DNA from: Bog-473 sp963783965
GTDB taxonomy: Bacteria > Actinomycetota > Acidimicrobiia > Acidimicrobiales > RAAP-2
Assembly (NCBI GenBank): GCA_963783965.1
Contig: CAWAPQ010000005.1
Location: forward strand, 186,001 to 250,000
Direction of reading: 5' to 3'
Length of the DNA: 64,000 nt
Below, piece after piece: positions 25,570-34,542 of this stretch. The stretch's first letter is position 1; every line of letters begins with the position of its first letter. The notes beneath the pieces are model-generated. The model did not search any database. It saw nothing but the letters and a program-made list of their open reading frames with translations, and was not told the origin of the DNA. A program made the position numbers and the translations under genes.

Positions 25570-28275
25570 CGCCATCTGGCGCAGCACGTATTGCAGAATG
25601 CCGCCGTGGCGGTAGTACTCCGCCTCCATCGGCGTGTCGATGCGCACGATCACCCGGAACTCGGTGACCGAGTCGTCGTCAGCCGTCGCCGTGACCGTCA
25701 GTTCCTTCGGCAGCCCGCCGTTGTTCATCGCCTCGAGCCCGTCGATGGTGAAGCGCTCGTGGCCCGTCAGCCCGAGACCCTGGGCCGAGTCGCCCTTGTA
25801 GAACTGCAGCGGCACCACGCCCATGCCGATGAGGTTGGAACGGTGGATGCGCTCGAAGCTCTGGGCGATGACGGCGCGCACGCCGAGGAGGGCGGTGCCC
25901 TTTGCCGCCCAGTCGCGGCTGCTTCCCGTCCCGTACTCGCGGCCCGCCAGCACGATGAGCGGGATGCCCTCGTCGGCGTACTGCATGGCGGCCTCGAAGA
26001 TGGAGGTCTCCCCGCCGTCCGGCAGGTGCAGCGTCACGCCGCCTTCCGTGCCGGGGGCCAGCAGGTTGCGCAGGCGCACGTTGGCGAACGTGCCCCGCAT
26101 CATCACCTCGTGGTTGCCCCGCCGCGCCCCGTAGGAGTTGAAGTCCTGCCGCGCCACGCCGTGCTCGGTGAGGTAGCGGCCGGCAGGCGTGGCAGGCCCG
26201 ATGGAGCCGGCAGGGGAGATGTGGTCGGTGGTGACGCTGTCGCCCACCATGGCCAGCACCCGAGCCTCTGCGATGTCGGTCACCGGTGCCGGGCTCATGG
26301 TCATCGACTCGAAGAACGGGGGGTTCTGCACATACGTGGAATCGTCCTGCCACGAGTAGGTCTCGCCCGCCGCGGTCGAGACCTGCTTCCAGTACTCGTC
26401 GCCATCGAAGACGGCCGCGTAGCGCGTGCGGAACATGTCGGAGGTGAGTGACGCGCGGATGGTCTCGCTCACCTCCTCCATGGAGGGCCACAGCTCGGAC
26501 AGGAGCACCGGACTGCCCTCGGCGTCGTTACCGATGGGCGTGGTGGTGAGATCGATGTCGATCGTTCCCGCCAGCGCGTAGGCGACGACGAGGGGCGGCG
26601 ACGCCAAATAGTTCAGCCGCACATCGGGGTGGATGCGACCCTCGAAGTTCCGGTTGCCCGAGAGCACCGAGACGACCGACAGGTCCCCCTCCTTGACGGC
26701 ATCGGTCACGCCGTCGAGCAGCGGGCCCGAGTTCCCGATACAGGTCGTGCAGCCGTAGCCGACGAGGTAGAAGCCGAGCTCCTGCAGCGGCTGCGTCAGC
26801 CCCGCCCGATCGAGATAGTCGGTGACGACGCGCGAGCCGGGTGCCAGCGAGGTCTTGACCCACGGCTTGGAGCGCAGGCCGCGCTCGAGGGCGTTCTTGG
26901 CTACCAGCCCGGCGGCCACCATGACCTGGGGGTTGGACGTGTTGGTGCAGCTGGTGATGGCCGCGATGACGACGTCGCCGTCTGTCATCTGGTGGTGTGG
27001 CGCCGCCGCGGGCTCCTTGGCGGCGGTGCGCGGCGAGCGGTCGAGCGCGACCCGGTAGGCGTCGCCGGCGACGGCCAGCGCCACCCGGTCCTGGGGGCGG
27101 GCCGGGCCGGCCAGGGAGGGCTCGACGTCGCCGAGGTCGAGGCTGACGTGCTCGGAGTACACCGGCTCGGCCCCGTCCGGGTCGTGCCACAGGCCCTGCG
27201 CCTTGGCGTATGCCTCGACCAGGGCCAGGTGCTCCTCGTCGCGCCCCGTGAAGCGCAGGTAGTCGAGGGTCACCTGGTCGATCGGGAACATGGTGCAGGT
27301 GGCGCCGTACTCGGGGCTCATGTTGCCGATCGTCGCTCGCGTCTCGAGCGGCAGAGCGGCCACGCCGGGCCCGTAGCACTCCACGAACGCGCCGACGACG
27401 CCGTGGTCGCGCAGCAGCTCGGTGACGGTCAGCACGACGTCGGTGGCCGTGATGCCGGGCTTGGTCTCCCCTGAGATACGCAGCCCGACCACGGGCGGCA
27501 GCAGCATGGAGAGCGGCTGGCCGAGCATGGCCGCCTCCGCCTCAATGCCGCCCACGCCCCAGCCGAGCACGCCGAGTCCGTTGACCATGACCGTGTGCGA
27601 GTCCGTGCCCACCAGCGTGTCGCAGAAGGCGCGGCCGTCCTCGGCGGCGAAGACGAGCCGGGACAGGTACTCGAGGTTGACCTGATGGCAGATGCCCATC
27701 CCGGGCGGCACGGCCCGGAAGTCGCGGAACGCGCCCTGCGCCCAGCGGATGAGCTGGTACCGCTCCATGTTGCGCCCGTACTCAATGGAGACGTTGGTGT
27801 CGTAGGCCGACGCGTCACCCGACTCCTCAATGATCACGGAGTGGTCGATCACCAATTCGACCGGGACGAGGGGGTTGACCTGGGAGGCATTGCCGCCGAG
27901 GTGCGCCAGCGCGTCGCGCATCGCAGCGAGATCCACCACGGCGGGAACCCCCGTGAAGTCCTGCATGAGCACGCGCTCGGGGGTGAAGGCGATCTCGTGT
28001 GCGGCGTCGCCGGCCCCCTGGCCGTGACCTTCGGGATTGGCCCCCCAGTCCGCCACGGCGATGATGTCGTCGGCCGAGACGTGGGGCCCGTCCTCGTGCC
28101 GCAACAGGTTCTCCAGGAGGACCTTGATGGAGTACGGGAGCCTTTGAATGTCGTAGCGCCCGCTGAGTGCCGGCGCGGTGATGTCGAAGATCTCGTAGGT
28201 GCGGTCGCCGACCGTCAGGTCCGCCCTCGCGTTGAAGGTGTCGGGGTGCTCTGCGGTCGTGGAGTCCGTGCTCAT
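25564..28275 (-). CDS. acnA: Aconitate hydratase AcnA
   Basis: 903-aa TCA-cycle enzyme converting citrate to isocitrate; it may also act as an iron-responsive RNA-binding protein. The 4Fe-4S ligands are in AITSCTNTSNPQVM and GYGCTTCIGNSGPLLDG. Substrate motifs include VGTDSHTVMVNGLGVLGWG and, in the swivel domain, YGARRGNHEVMMRGTFANVR and GREYGTGSSRDWAAKG. The length equals AcnA/IRP-type enzymes. ATG 28275 matches the family N-terminus. CAGAAT ends 6 nt before the ATG, suggesting a leaderless transcript. The 180-bp upstream gap is shared with the divergent repeat-CHAP gene. Confidence 0.97.
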   Translation of the reverse strand: MSTDSTTAEHPDTFNARADLTVGDRTYEIFDITAPALSGRYDIQRLPYSIKVLLENLLRHEDGPHVSADDIIAVADWGANPEGHGQGAGDAAHEIAFTPERVLMQDFTGVPAVVDLAAMRDALAHLGGNASQVNPLVPVELVIDHSVIIEESGDASAYDTNVSIEYGRNMERYQLIRWAQGAFRDFRAVPPGMGICHQVNLEYLSRLVFAAEDGRAFCDTLVGTDSHTVMVNGLGVLGWGVGGIEAEAAMLGQPLSMLLPPVVGLRISGETKPGITATDVVLTVTELLRDHGVVGAFVECYGPGVAALPLETRATIGNMSPEYGATCTMFPIDQVTLDYLRFTGRDEEHLALVEAYAKAQGLWHDPDGAEPVYSEHVSLDLGDVEPSLAGPARPQDRVALAVAGDAYRVALDRSPRTAAKEPAAAPHHQMTDGDVVIAAITSCTNTSNPQVMVAAGLVAKNALERGLRSKPWVKTSLAPGSRVVTDYLDRAGLTQPLQELGFYLVGYGCTTCIGNSGPLLDGVTDAVKEGDLSVVSVLSGNRNFEGRIHPDVRLNYLASPPLVVAYALAGTIDIDLTTTPIGNDAEGSPVLLSELWPSMEEVSETIRASLTSDMFRTRYAAVFDGDEYWKQVSTAAGETYSWQDDSTYVQNPPFFESMTMSPAPVTDIAEARVLAMVGDSVTTDHISPAGSIGPATPAGRYLTEHGVARQDFNSYGARRGNHEVMMRGTFANVRLRNLLAPGTEGGVTLHLPDGGETSIFEAAMQYADEGIPLIVLAGREYGTGSSRDWAAKGTALLGVRAVIAQSFERIHRSNLIGMGVVPLQFYKGDSAQGLGLTGHERFTIDGLEAMNNGGLPKELTVTATADDDSVTEFRVIVRIDTPMEAEYYRHGGILQYVLRQMAG

Positions 28276-28281
28276 GGACCC

Positions 28282-28287
28282 ATTCTG
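28282..28287 (-). promoter_or_regulatory. Putative -10 CAGAAT for acnA
   Basis: On the minus strand CAGAAT ends 6 nt before the acnA ATG. The divergent gene has the same hexamer (28443-28448) 7 nt before its GTG. The first base differs from TANNNT, so confidence is modest. Confidence 0.3.
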
Positions 28288-28455
28288 CCGTGGGCCTGCC
28301 CCGACCGCCCAAACGGGTGGCGGTGACGGGCGGTGTCCCTCGGGGCCGGATGGAGGCCACGCCCGGGCGGACACCGGCGTTGGACGGCGACTTCGTAACG
28401 ACTTCGTAACCGCTCCGGCGCACCGGTACGGAACGCAGCGTGCAGAATCGATGCC

Positions 28456-29910
28456 GTGCGCAGAGGCGGAGACAGCGCGGGTGTGACCCTGCCCGGCCCG
28501 TGGCGCCCCCGGATGGCAGCGCTCGTGTCGACGCTCGTGACCACGGCGGTGGCGGCCGTCCTCGCCCCCGGGGTGCTGGCGGTCGGCCTGGCCATCGGCG
28601 CCGCAGGCTCTGCGCCCGCTGCGGCGACCGAGACGGCCCATACCTACAACGATGGCGGGATGATCGGTTTCGGGAGCGTGGGCCTGACCGATCCGGCCAT
28701 GCCGCAACCCCTGAACTCACCCGTCTTCTCAGGCGCAGCCACCCAGGACGGCGGCGGGTACGTCCTCGCCAGCGCGGACGGCGGGGTGTTCGCCTTCGGC
28801 GACGCCACCTTCGAGGGATCAGCCGGCAGCCTTCCGCTGCAGGGTCCCATCGTGGCCATGGCCTTGACGCCCGACGCCAAGGGGTACTGGCTCGGCGCGC
28901 TCGATGGGGGCGTGTTCGCCTACGGCGACGCTCCCTTCTACGGCTCCATGGGCGGCACGCACCTGAATCAGCCCATCGTCGGCATGACGGCGACGCCCGA
29001 CGGCAAGGGGTACTGGCTCGTGGCGGCCGACGGCGGCATCTTCGCCTACGGCGACGCCGGCTTCTACGGGAGCACGGGCGGCATCAGGCTCAACGAGCCC
29101 ATCGTCGGTATGGCGGCGACGCACGACGGCAAGGGGTACTGGCTCGTTGCCGCCGACGGCGGCATCTTCAACTTCGGCGACGCCGCCTTCTACGGCTCGG
29201 CGGGGTCCGAGAACCTGCCCGACGGAGTGGTCGGCATGGTGGCCTCACCCGACGGCGGCGGCTACGTCATGGCGACGGAGAACGGCGTCGTACTGCCCTT
29301 CGGGGACGCCCAGGCGTTCGGCGGCCTCTCGCTCAACCCGACGGCGACGCAGATCTCGGCCATCATCGGGAACAACCAGGGCACCGGGTACTGGCTGCTC
29401 GACCCGCAGGCCTGGAGCTACAGCTTCTCCACCGCCACGCCCGAGCCGATGTTCCCCGGCTCCACCACCATTGCCGACGCGGTGGCTTCGCAGATCTTCC
29501 CGGACCCCGACACCCAGGGCCTCTTCTGCAACCCGTACGGCCCCTGCGAGCAGTGGTGCGCGCTGTTCGCCACATGGGCCTGGGAGCAGGCCGGCATCCC
29601 CATTCCGCGCTACGCCTTCACCGGTGACATCTGGGGCTGGGCCGCCGCCCACGGCCGCGACCTGCCGCCCACGGCAATGCCGGCGGTCGGCGACGCCGTC
29701 CTGTACGGCACCGGACCACAGAGCACGTCGACCTCCGTGCACGTCGGGATCGTGACCCAGGTCTGGCCCGACGACGCGATCATGACCGTCGGTGGGGACT
29801 CGGGGCCGGGCCGCACCGGCTATCTCTCGACCGCGCTGGACGGGCCGTTCCTCCCCGCCGACTCGGCTTCGTACAACGGCGCCCCGATTTACGGCTTCGC
29901 CCAACCGTAA
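28456..29910 (+). CDS. Secreted repeat protein with C-terminal CHAP amidase domain
   Basis: 484 aa. A basic N-terminus and hydrophobic segment (about 19-57) ending in Ala-rich sequence indicate export. Residues about 100-345 form six 42-residue repeats in exact 126-bp register (GYVLAS, GYWLGA, GYWLVA twice, GYVMAT, GYWLLD), each with the ADGGIFAYGDAGFYGS pattern, probably propeller-like blades. The C-terminal part shows CEQWCALFATWAWEQAGIP (catalytic Cys in WCA) and VHVGIVTQVW (His), the CHAP fold of peptidoglycan amidases/endopeptidases. I infer a wall-targeted hydrolase with the repeat as binding module. It diverges from acnA. The same repeat fills the gene at the right edge. Confidence 0.82.
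   Translation: MRRGGDSAGVTLPGPWRPRMAALVSTLVTTAVAAVLAPGVLAVGLAIGAAGSAPAAATETAHTYNDGGMIGFGSVGLTDPAMPQPLNSPVFSGAATQDGGGYVLASADGGVFAFGDATFEGSAGSLPLQGPIVAMALTPDAKGYWLGALDGGVFAYGDAPFYGSMGGTHLNQPIVGMTATPDGKGYWLVAADGGIFAYGDAGFYGSTGGIRLNEPIVGMAATHDGKGYWLVAADGGIFNFGDAAFYGSAGSENLPDGVVGMVASPDGGGYVMATENGVVLPFGDAQAFGGLSLNPTATQISAIIGNNQGTGYWLLDPQAWSYSFSTATPEPMFPGSTTIADAVASQIFPDPDTQGLFCNPYGPCEQWCALFATWAWEQAGIPIPRYAFTGDIWGWAAAHGRDLPPTAMPAVGDAVLYGTGPQSTSTSVHVGIVTQVWPDDAIMTVGGDSGPGRTGYLSTALDGPFLPADSASYNGAPIYGFAQP
28756..29475 (+). repeat. Six in-register 126-bp coding repeats
   Basis: GG-Tyr codon blocks recur at 28756, 28882, 29008, 29134, 29260 and 29386, exactly 126 bp apart. The third and fourth units are most alike; the first and the last two are diverged. 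Confidence 0.85.
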
Positions 29911-30090
29911 GGGTCAACCGGGCACGGTCGTCGCACACGGCGCGTGCGGCGACGGATTCGACGCCGGCGACCGAGGCGGACCTGAGACGCAACGCGACGA
30001 CCAGCGGGTGCGTCGATCCTCCGAAACGCCCATTGAATTCGTGCCACGCAAGCGGTACCTTCCCGATGAAGCTCCAGCTAGGGGGTGGTC

Positions 30091-30387
30091 ATGCCATTCG
30101 TCCAGATCATTGAGCTGACGACCAGCCGACCCGACGAAGTCGAGGCGCTCGTCGGCGAGTGGCGGGAGAAGACGGCCGGGAGGCGGACCGCCCAACGCGG
30201 GACCTTCACCAGCGATCGGGATCGCCCGGACACCTACCTCCAGATCGTCGAGTTCCCTTCGTACGAAGCGGCGATGTCCAATTCGGAGCTCCCGGAGACG
30301 GCAGCGCTCGCGGAGAAGCTCGCTGCGCTGTGCACCGGGCCGATCGCCTTTCGCAACCTCGACGTGCAGCGCGTCGAGGAGTTGTAG
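30091..30387 (+). CDS. Small dimeric alpha/beta-barrel-like protein
   Basis: 98-aa protein with the strand-helix pattern of antibiotic-monooxygenase-like dimeric alpha/beta barrels: PFVQIIELTTSRPDEVEALV, a region with RGTFTSDRDRPDTYLQIVEF, then SYEAAMSNSELPETAALAEK. No catalytic residues are recognisable. ATG 30091 follows a G-rich site; GTG 30085 is an alternative. It stands alone between the CHAP protein and FmdB. Function unknown; heme degradation or stress monooxygenase roles are only family possibilities. Confidence 0.7.
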   Translation: MPFVQIIELTTSRPDEVEALVGEWREKTAGRRTAQRGTFTSDRDRPDTYLQIVEFPSYEAAMSNSELPETAALAEKLAALCTGPIAFRNLDVQRVEEL

Positions 30388-30515
30388 AGAGCGGCGTCGT
30401 CGCCGGAGCGGCCCCGCGCTCGAAGCACTGGGGGGCGTCACTCGTGGGTTGAACGAGGTGAGGTCGGGGACCGACGTCTTCGCGTAGGCTGCCGGGCCGG
30501 AGGGAGGTCACCACC

Positions 30516-30737
30516 GTGCCCGTCTACGAATTTCGCTGTTCGACCTGTCACGCCGTGTTCGACGAGCGCCGGCCCATGTCTGATGCCGACGCGCCCGCCA
30601 GTTGCCCCGACGGCCACGTCGGGGCCCGGCGGCTCCTTCCTGTCTTCGCCACGACCGGCCTGGCGGCCGAGCCTGCCGGGGGCATGTGTGGGGCACCGGT
30701 GGCGGGTGGCTGCGGCAGCGGCTGCGCCTGCTGCTGA
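30516..30737 (+). CDS. FmdB-family zinc-ribbon protein
   Basis: 73 aa. It starts with the typical VYEFRCSTCHAVFDERRPM (first CxxC), then CPDGHVGARRLLPVFATTG. The second metal half is a Cys/Gly-rich tail (GGMCGAPVAGG, GCGSGCACC). Such small proteins occur widely in actinobacteria and are thought to be regulatory, but no function is proven. GTG 30516 follows a GGAGG site. The next gene begins 10 bp downstream, so they may be co-transcribed. Confidence 0.87.
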   Translation: MPVYEFRCSTCHAVFDERRPMSDADAPASCPDGHVGARRLLPVFATTGLAAEPAGGMCGAPVAGGCGSGCACC

Positions 30738-30747
30738 GCGCGCCGAC

Positions 30748-31851
30748 ATGAGCCTCTCGTCCTGGGACGACTACCCCGTCCACCAAGCGGCCGAGTTCAT
30801 CGCCCATCCCGCCACGAGCGACCGCAACTTCTACGACCGCTACTACTTCAACATGCACCCGAGCACGGGCGACTGGTTTGCCATCTTCGGCTACGGCCAG
30901 TATCCGAACCTCGGAGTGGTGGATGCATTCATCGACGTGCGTCACGGCGGCTCCCAGCACGTGGTGCGGGCCTCCGCACCCCTGGTGGACCGGGGCGACC
31001 TCTCCGTCGGGCCGTTCCGGGTCGAGGTGCTCGAGCCCCTGCGCCGACTGCGGGTGATCGTCGAGCCCACCGAGCACAGCGTGGCGATGGACGTCACCTG
31101 GGAGGGCCACATCCCCGCCATGGAGGAGCCGCGCCAGTACATGCGGAGCAAGGGCAAGGTCGTCTTCGACACCCAGCGGCTGGCCCAGACCGGGCGCTGG
31201 TCGGGGACGCTGTCGGTGGGCGGGGTCGATCTCCCGGTGGCGCCCGATCACTGCTGGGGTACGAGGGACCGCTCGTGGGGCGTGCGGCCCGTCGGCGAGC
31301 CCGAGAGCGACGGCATCCGCCAGGGCGAGCTGGTCCTCGGAGGGATGTGGAACTACTTCCCGATGCAGTTCGACGACCACGCCATCATGTACATCTGTCA
31401 CGAGCGCGACGACGGGGAGCGGCCGCTGGTGCAGAGCGAGCGGGTCTGGGTCGACCCCGATCGAGCCGTTGAGGACCTGGGGCGCTCCGAGCACGAGCAC
31501 CACCTCATACCCGGCACGCGTGTCATCGACCGCTCCGTGGTGCGCTTCCCCGAGGCCGGCCTCGAAATCACCTGCCGGTCGCTGCTGCCAAACTTCGTCT
31601 CCATCGGCACCGGCTACGGCATCGACGCCGACTGGCGCCACGGCATGTACCACGGGCCCGACCCGGTGACGCAAGGGCTCGTCCTGGCCGTCGACGAGGT
31701 GCAGGGACTGGCCCAGTACGGCATCGTCGACCACGTGGCCGAGTTCACCTACGACGGCCACGTCGGCTACGGGCTGCTCGAGCACGGCTTCTTCGGCCCC
31801 TACCGTCGCTACGGCTTGCTCGACGGGGGCATGGGCGCACCGGCGGACTGA
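30748..31851 (+). CDS. Conserved protein of unknown function (lipocalin/CrtC-like fold suspected)
   Basis: 367 aa, soluble, with no signal peptide. Long stretches alternate polar and hydrophobic residues as in beta-sheet proteins. Trp/Tyr/His-rich segments such as HCWGTRDRSWGVRP, MWNYFPMQFDDHAIMY and ADWRHGMYHGPD recall AttH/CrtC lipocalin-like hydratases, which often show a conserved WG..R.WG motif. I do not recognise a named family with certainty. ATG 30748 lies 10 bp after FmdB. Possible ligand: an isoprenoid or lipid, by inference only. Confidence 0.72.
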   Translation: MSLSSWDDYPVHQAAEFIAHPATSDRNFYDRYYFNMHPSTGDWFAIFGYGQYPNLGVVDAFIDVRHGGSQHVVRASAPLVDRGDLSVGPFRVEVLEPLRRLRVIVEPTEHSVAMDVTWEGHIPAMEEPRQYMRSKGKVVFDTQRLAQTGRWSGTLSVGGVDLPVAPDHCWGTRDRSWGVRPVGEPESDGIRQGELVLGGMWNYFPMQFDDHAIMYICHERDDGERPLVQSERVWVDPDRAVEDLGRSEHEHHLIPGTRVIDRSVVRFPEAGLEITCRSLLPNFVSIGTGYGIDADWRHGMYHGPDPVTQGLVLAVDEVQGLAQYGIVDHVAEFTYDGHVGYGLLEHGFFGPYRRYGLLDGGMGAPAD

Positions 31852-31900
31852 GGTCCCGGCACCCGGGCTCGGGTGCAGTCCGGGCATGCGAGAATGAGGG

Positions 31901-33622
31901 ATGCCCGACGCCGCCAGCGTCCTCCTCCAGCGGCTGCAGGCCGCCTTCGACACCATTCGGCCCGGGGCCGACCCGGTGTTGCGGGCCTCCGACCGCGCCG
32001 ACTTCCAGGCGAACGGCGCCCTGCCCCTGGGCAAGGAGGTCGGCCGGCCGCCGCGCCAGGTGGCCGAGGAGGTGGTGGCGGCGGCCTCCCTCGACGACAT
32101 CTGCGCCGAGGTCGAGGTCAGCGGGCCCGGGTTCATCAACCTGACGCTGTCCGACGACTTCCTCGCCGGCCAGGTGGCGGCACTTTCGGCGGACGGGCGC
32201 TTGGGCGTCGAGCTGGTTGCCCACCCCGCCACGGTGGTCATCGACTACTCGGCGCCGAATGTCGCCAAGGAGATGCACGTCGGACACCTGCGCAGCACGC
32301 TCATCGGCGACGCGCTCGCCCGCGTGCTCGGGTTCCTCGGTCACGACGTGCGGCGCGAGAACCACATCGGCGACTGGGGCACACCCTTCGGCATGCTCAT
32401 TGAGCACCTGCTCGACGTCGATGGTGCGGTCAACGCGGAGTCCTTCAGCGTGCGGGACCTCAACGAATTCTACGCTGCGGCGCGCCGTCAGTTCGACAGC
32501 GACCCGGTGTTTGCCGAACGCTGCCGTAACCGCGTCGTGCTGCTGCAGGGCGGTGACGACGAGACCCTGCACCTCTGGCGCGTCTTCGTCGACGAGTCGA
32601 TGCGCCACGCCGGCGAGGTCTACAAGCTGTTGGGCGTCCTTCTGACCCCCGACGACGTCGTCGGGGAGAGCTTCTACAACCCGCTGCTCCCCGTGGTGGT
32701 CTCCGAGCTCGACGAGAAGGGTCTGCTGGTGGAGAACGACGGGGCGCTCTGCGTATTCCCGGAGGGCTTCGAGAACCGCCAGGGTGAGCCCCTCCCACTC
32801 ATCGTGCGCAAGTCCGACGGCGGCTACGGCTACCCGGCGACCGACCTCGCTGCCGTGCGCGACCGCACCGGCCGGATCGGCGCCACCCGCCTCCTCTACG
32901 TCGTGGCGGCGGAGCAGACCCTCCACTTTCGCCTGGTGTTCGCCGCGGCAGCGTTGGCCGGATACCTCCCGCAGGGCACAGAGGCCGTTCACGTCTCGTT
33001 CGGCTTCGTCCTCGGCACCGACGGCAAGAAGATGGCCAGCCGTGCCGGCGAGTCCGAGCGTCTCATCGACCTGCTGACCGAGGGGATCGACCGCGCCGCC
33101 GCCACCATGAAGGAACGCGGGAGCGACCTGTCACCCGAGCGCCAGGCAGCCACCGCCAACGCACTTGGCATCGGCGCAGTGAAGTACGCCGACCTGTCCA
33201 CCGAGCGCGCCCGGGACTACGTCTTCGACTGGGACCGGATGCTGGCCTTCGAGGGCGACACCGGTCCCTACCTGCAGTACGCCCACGCGCGGATCCGCTC
33301 CATCTTCCGGCGCGCCGGCGTGGCGCCGCCGGCACCCGGTGCGGTGCCGTTGCTCGGCGAGCCCCCCGAGCGCTCCCTGGCCTTGCACCTGCTCGGCTTC
33401 GCCGCGGCGGTGGAGGCGACGGCCGAGACCTGCAGCCCCTCCAAGCTCTGCACGTATCTCTTCGAGCTGGCCACCACGTTCACATCGTTCTACGAGGCCT
33501 GCCGGGTGCTGGTCGACGACGAAGCGGTGCGCGACTCGAGGCTCGGGCTCTGCGACCTCACCGCCCGCGTGCTGGAGCAGGGTCTCTCGCTGCTGGGTAT
33601 GGAGGCACCCGAGCAGATGTGA
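31901..33622 (+). CDS. argS: Arginine--tRNA ligase
   Basis: 573-aa class I synthetase charging tRNA-Arg. The HIGH motif is APNVAKEMHVGHLRSTLIGD (HVGH), RRENHIGDWGTPFGM is the arginine-pocket segment, the KMSKS-like loop is DGKKMASRAGE, and the C-terminal helical anticodon-binding domain (DALR) starts near residue 455. The N-terminal Add-1-like domain is present. ATG 31901 fits the family; GAGAAT lies 5 nt upstream and may be part of the promoter. Essential gene, intact here. Confidence 0.97.
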   Translation: MPDAASVLLQRLQAAFDTIRPGADPVLRASDRADFQANGALPLGKEVGRPPRQVAEEVVAAASLDDICAEVEVSGPGFINLTLSDDFLAGQVAALSADGRLGVELVAHPATVVIDYSAPNVAKEMHVGHLRSTLIGDALARVLGFLGHDVRRENHIGDWGTPFGMLIEHLLDVDGAVNAESFSVRDLNEFYAAARRQFDSDPVFAERCRNRVVLLQGGDDETLHLWRVFVDESMRHAGEVYKLLGVLLTPDDVVGESFYNPLLPVVVSELDEKGLLVENDGALCVFPEGFENRQGEPLPLIVRKSDGGYGYPATDLAAVRDRTGRIGATRLLYVVAAEQTLHFRLVFAAAALAGYLPQGTEAVHVSFGFVLGTDGKKMASRAGESERLIDLLTEGIDRAAATMKERGSDLSPERQAATANALGIGAVKYADLSTERARDYVFDWDRMLAFEGDTGPYLQYAHARIRSIFRRAGVAPPAPGAVPLLGEPPERSLALHLLGFAAAVEATAETCSPSKLCTYLFELATTFTSFYEACRVLVDDEAVRDSRLGLCDLTARVLEQGLSLLGMEAPEQM

Positions 33623-33627
33623 CCCTG

Positions 33628-33656
33628 GCCGGGCGGCCCCCTATCCTCTGCCCGGC
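33628..33656 (+). terminator. Hairpin after argS overlapping a possible promoter
   Basis: GCCGGGC (33628-33634) and GCCCGGC (33650-33656) form a perfect 7-bp stem 6 nt after argS. The 15-nt loop contains TATCCT (33642-33647), a possible -10 for the downstream SDR gene, so termination and initiation may overlap here. Confidence 0.35.
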
Positions 33657-33716
33657 ACGTCAGGTGCGGGCCCGCGTGGCGGGCTGACGAAGGAACCCAC
33701 AAGGAGTGGCAGCGAA

Positions 33717-34493
33717 ATGGAACTGAACGGCTCGTCGGCCATCGTCACCGGAGGGGCATCCGGGCTCGGGCTGGCCACCTCACGTCTGCTCGCCGAGCGG
33801 GGCGTGCGGGTGGTGGTGGCCGATGTCCAGGAGGACAAGGGCGCGCCCCTGGCCAAGGAGATCGGCGGCCTGTTCGTGCAGACCGACGTCACCAACCCCG
33901 AGCAGGTGATCACCGCCGTCGACGCGGCGGTCGAGATGGCGCCACTCAAGTCGCTGGTGAACTGCGCCGGCATCGGCTGGGCCACCCGCACCATCGGCCG
34001 GGACGGCGACTACGCCTCGGCCCATGACCTCGACCTCTACCGCCGCGTGATCGAGATCAATCTCATCGGGTCGTTCAACTGCATCCGGCTGGCGGCCACC
34101 AAAATGAGCCTGAACGAACCCGACGAGGACGGTGCCCGCGGCGCCATCGTGAACACGTCGTCAGTGGCGGCCGAGGACGGGCAGATCGGGCAGGCGGCCT
34201 ACTCGTCCTCCAAGGGTGGGGTCGTCGGCATGACGCTCCCGGTGGCTCGCGACCTGGCGGTCGTCGGCATCCGGGTCAACACCATTCTGCCGGGGCTGAT
34301 CGACACGCCGATCTACGGCGCCGGCGAGGGCTCCGAGACGTTCAAGGGGAAGCTGGCCCAGGACGTGTTGTTCCCGCACCGCCTCGGCTACTCGACGGAA
34401 TTCGCCACCCTGGCGCTCGAGCTGCTCTCCAACTCGTACATCAACGCCGAGTCGATCCGCATTGACGCCGGCATCCGGATGCAGCCCAAGTAG
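33717..34493 (+). CDS. SDR-family oxidoreductase (HSD10-like)
   Basis: 258-aa classical short-chain dehydrogenase. The cofactor motif is IVTGGASGLGLATSRLL, with Asp in VVVADVQED indicating NAD preference. LVNCAGIGWA is the NAG-like block, and the catalytic tetrad is given by INLIGSFN (Asn), NTSSVAA (Ser) and YSSSKGG (Tyr, Lys). It resembles 3-hydroxyacyl-CoA dehydrogenase type II (HSD10). ATG 33717 is preceded by AAGGAG. It heads a run of same-strand genes with an esterase and an F420-type oxidoreductase. Confidence 0.92.
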   Translation: MELNGSSAIVTGGASGLGLATSRLLAERGVRVVVADVQEDKGAPLAKEIGGLFVQTDVTNPEQVITAVDAAVEMAPLKSLVNCAGIGWATRTIGRDGDYASAHDLDLYRRVIEINLIGSFNCIRLAATKMSLNEPDEDGARGAIVNTSSVAAEDGQIGQAAYSSSKGGVVGMTLPVARDLAVVGIRVNTILPGLIDTPIYGAGEGSETFKGKLAQDVLFPHRLGYSTEFATLALELLSNSYINAESIRIDAGIRMQPK

Positions 34494-34542
34494 CTCGCAC
34501 GAGCGTCCGCAGATTGCCGCGAACCACGGGGGAGGACCGTCC

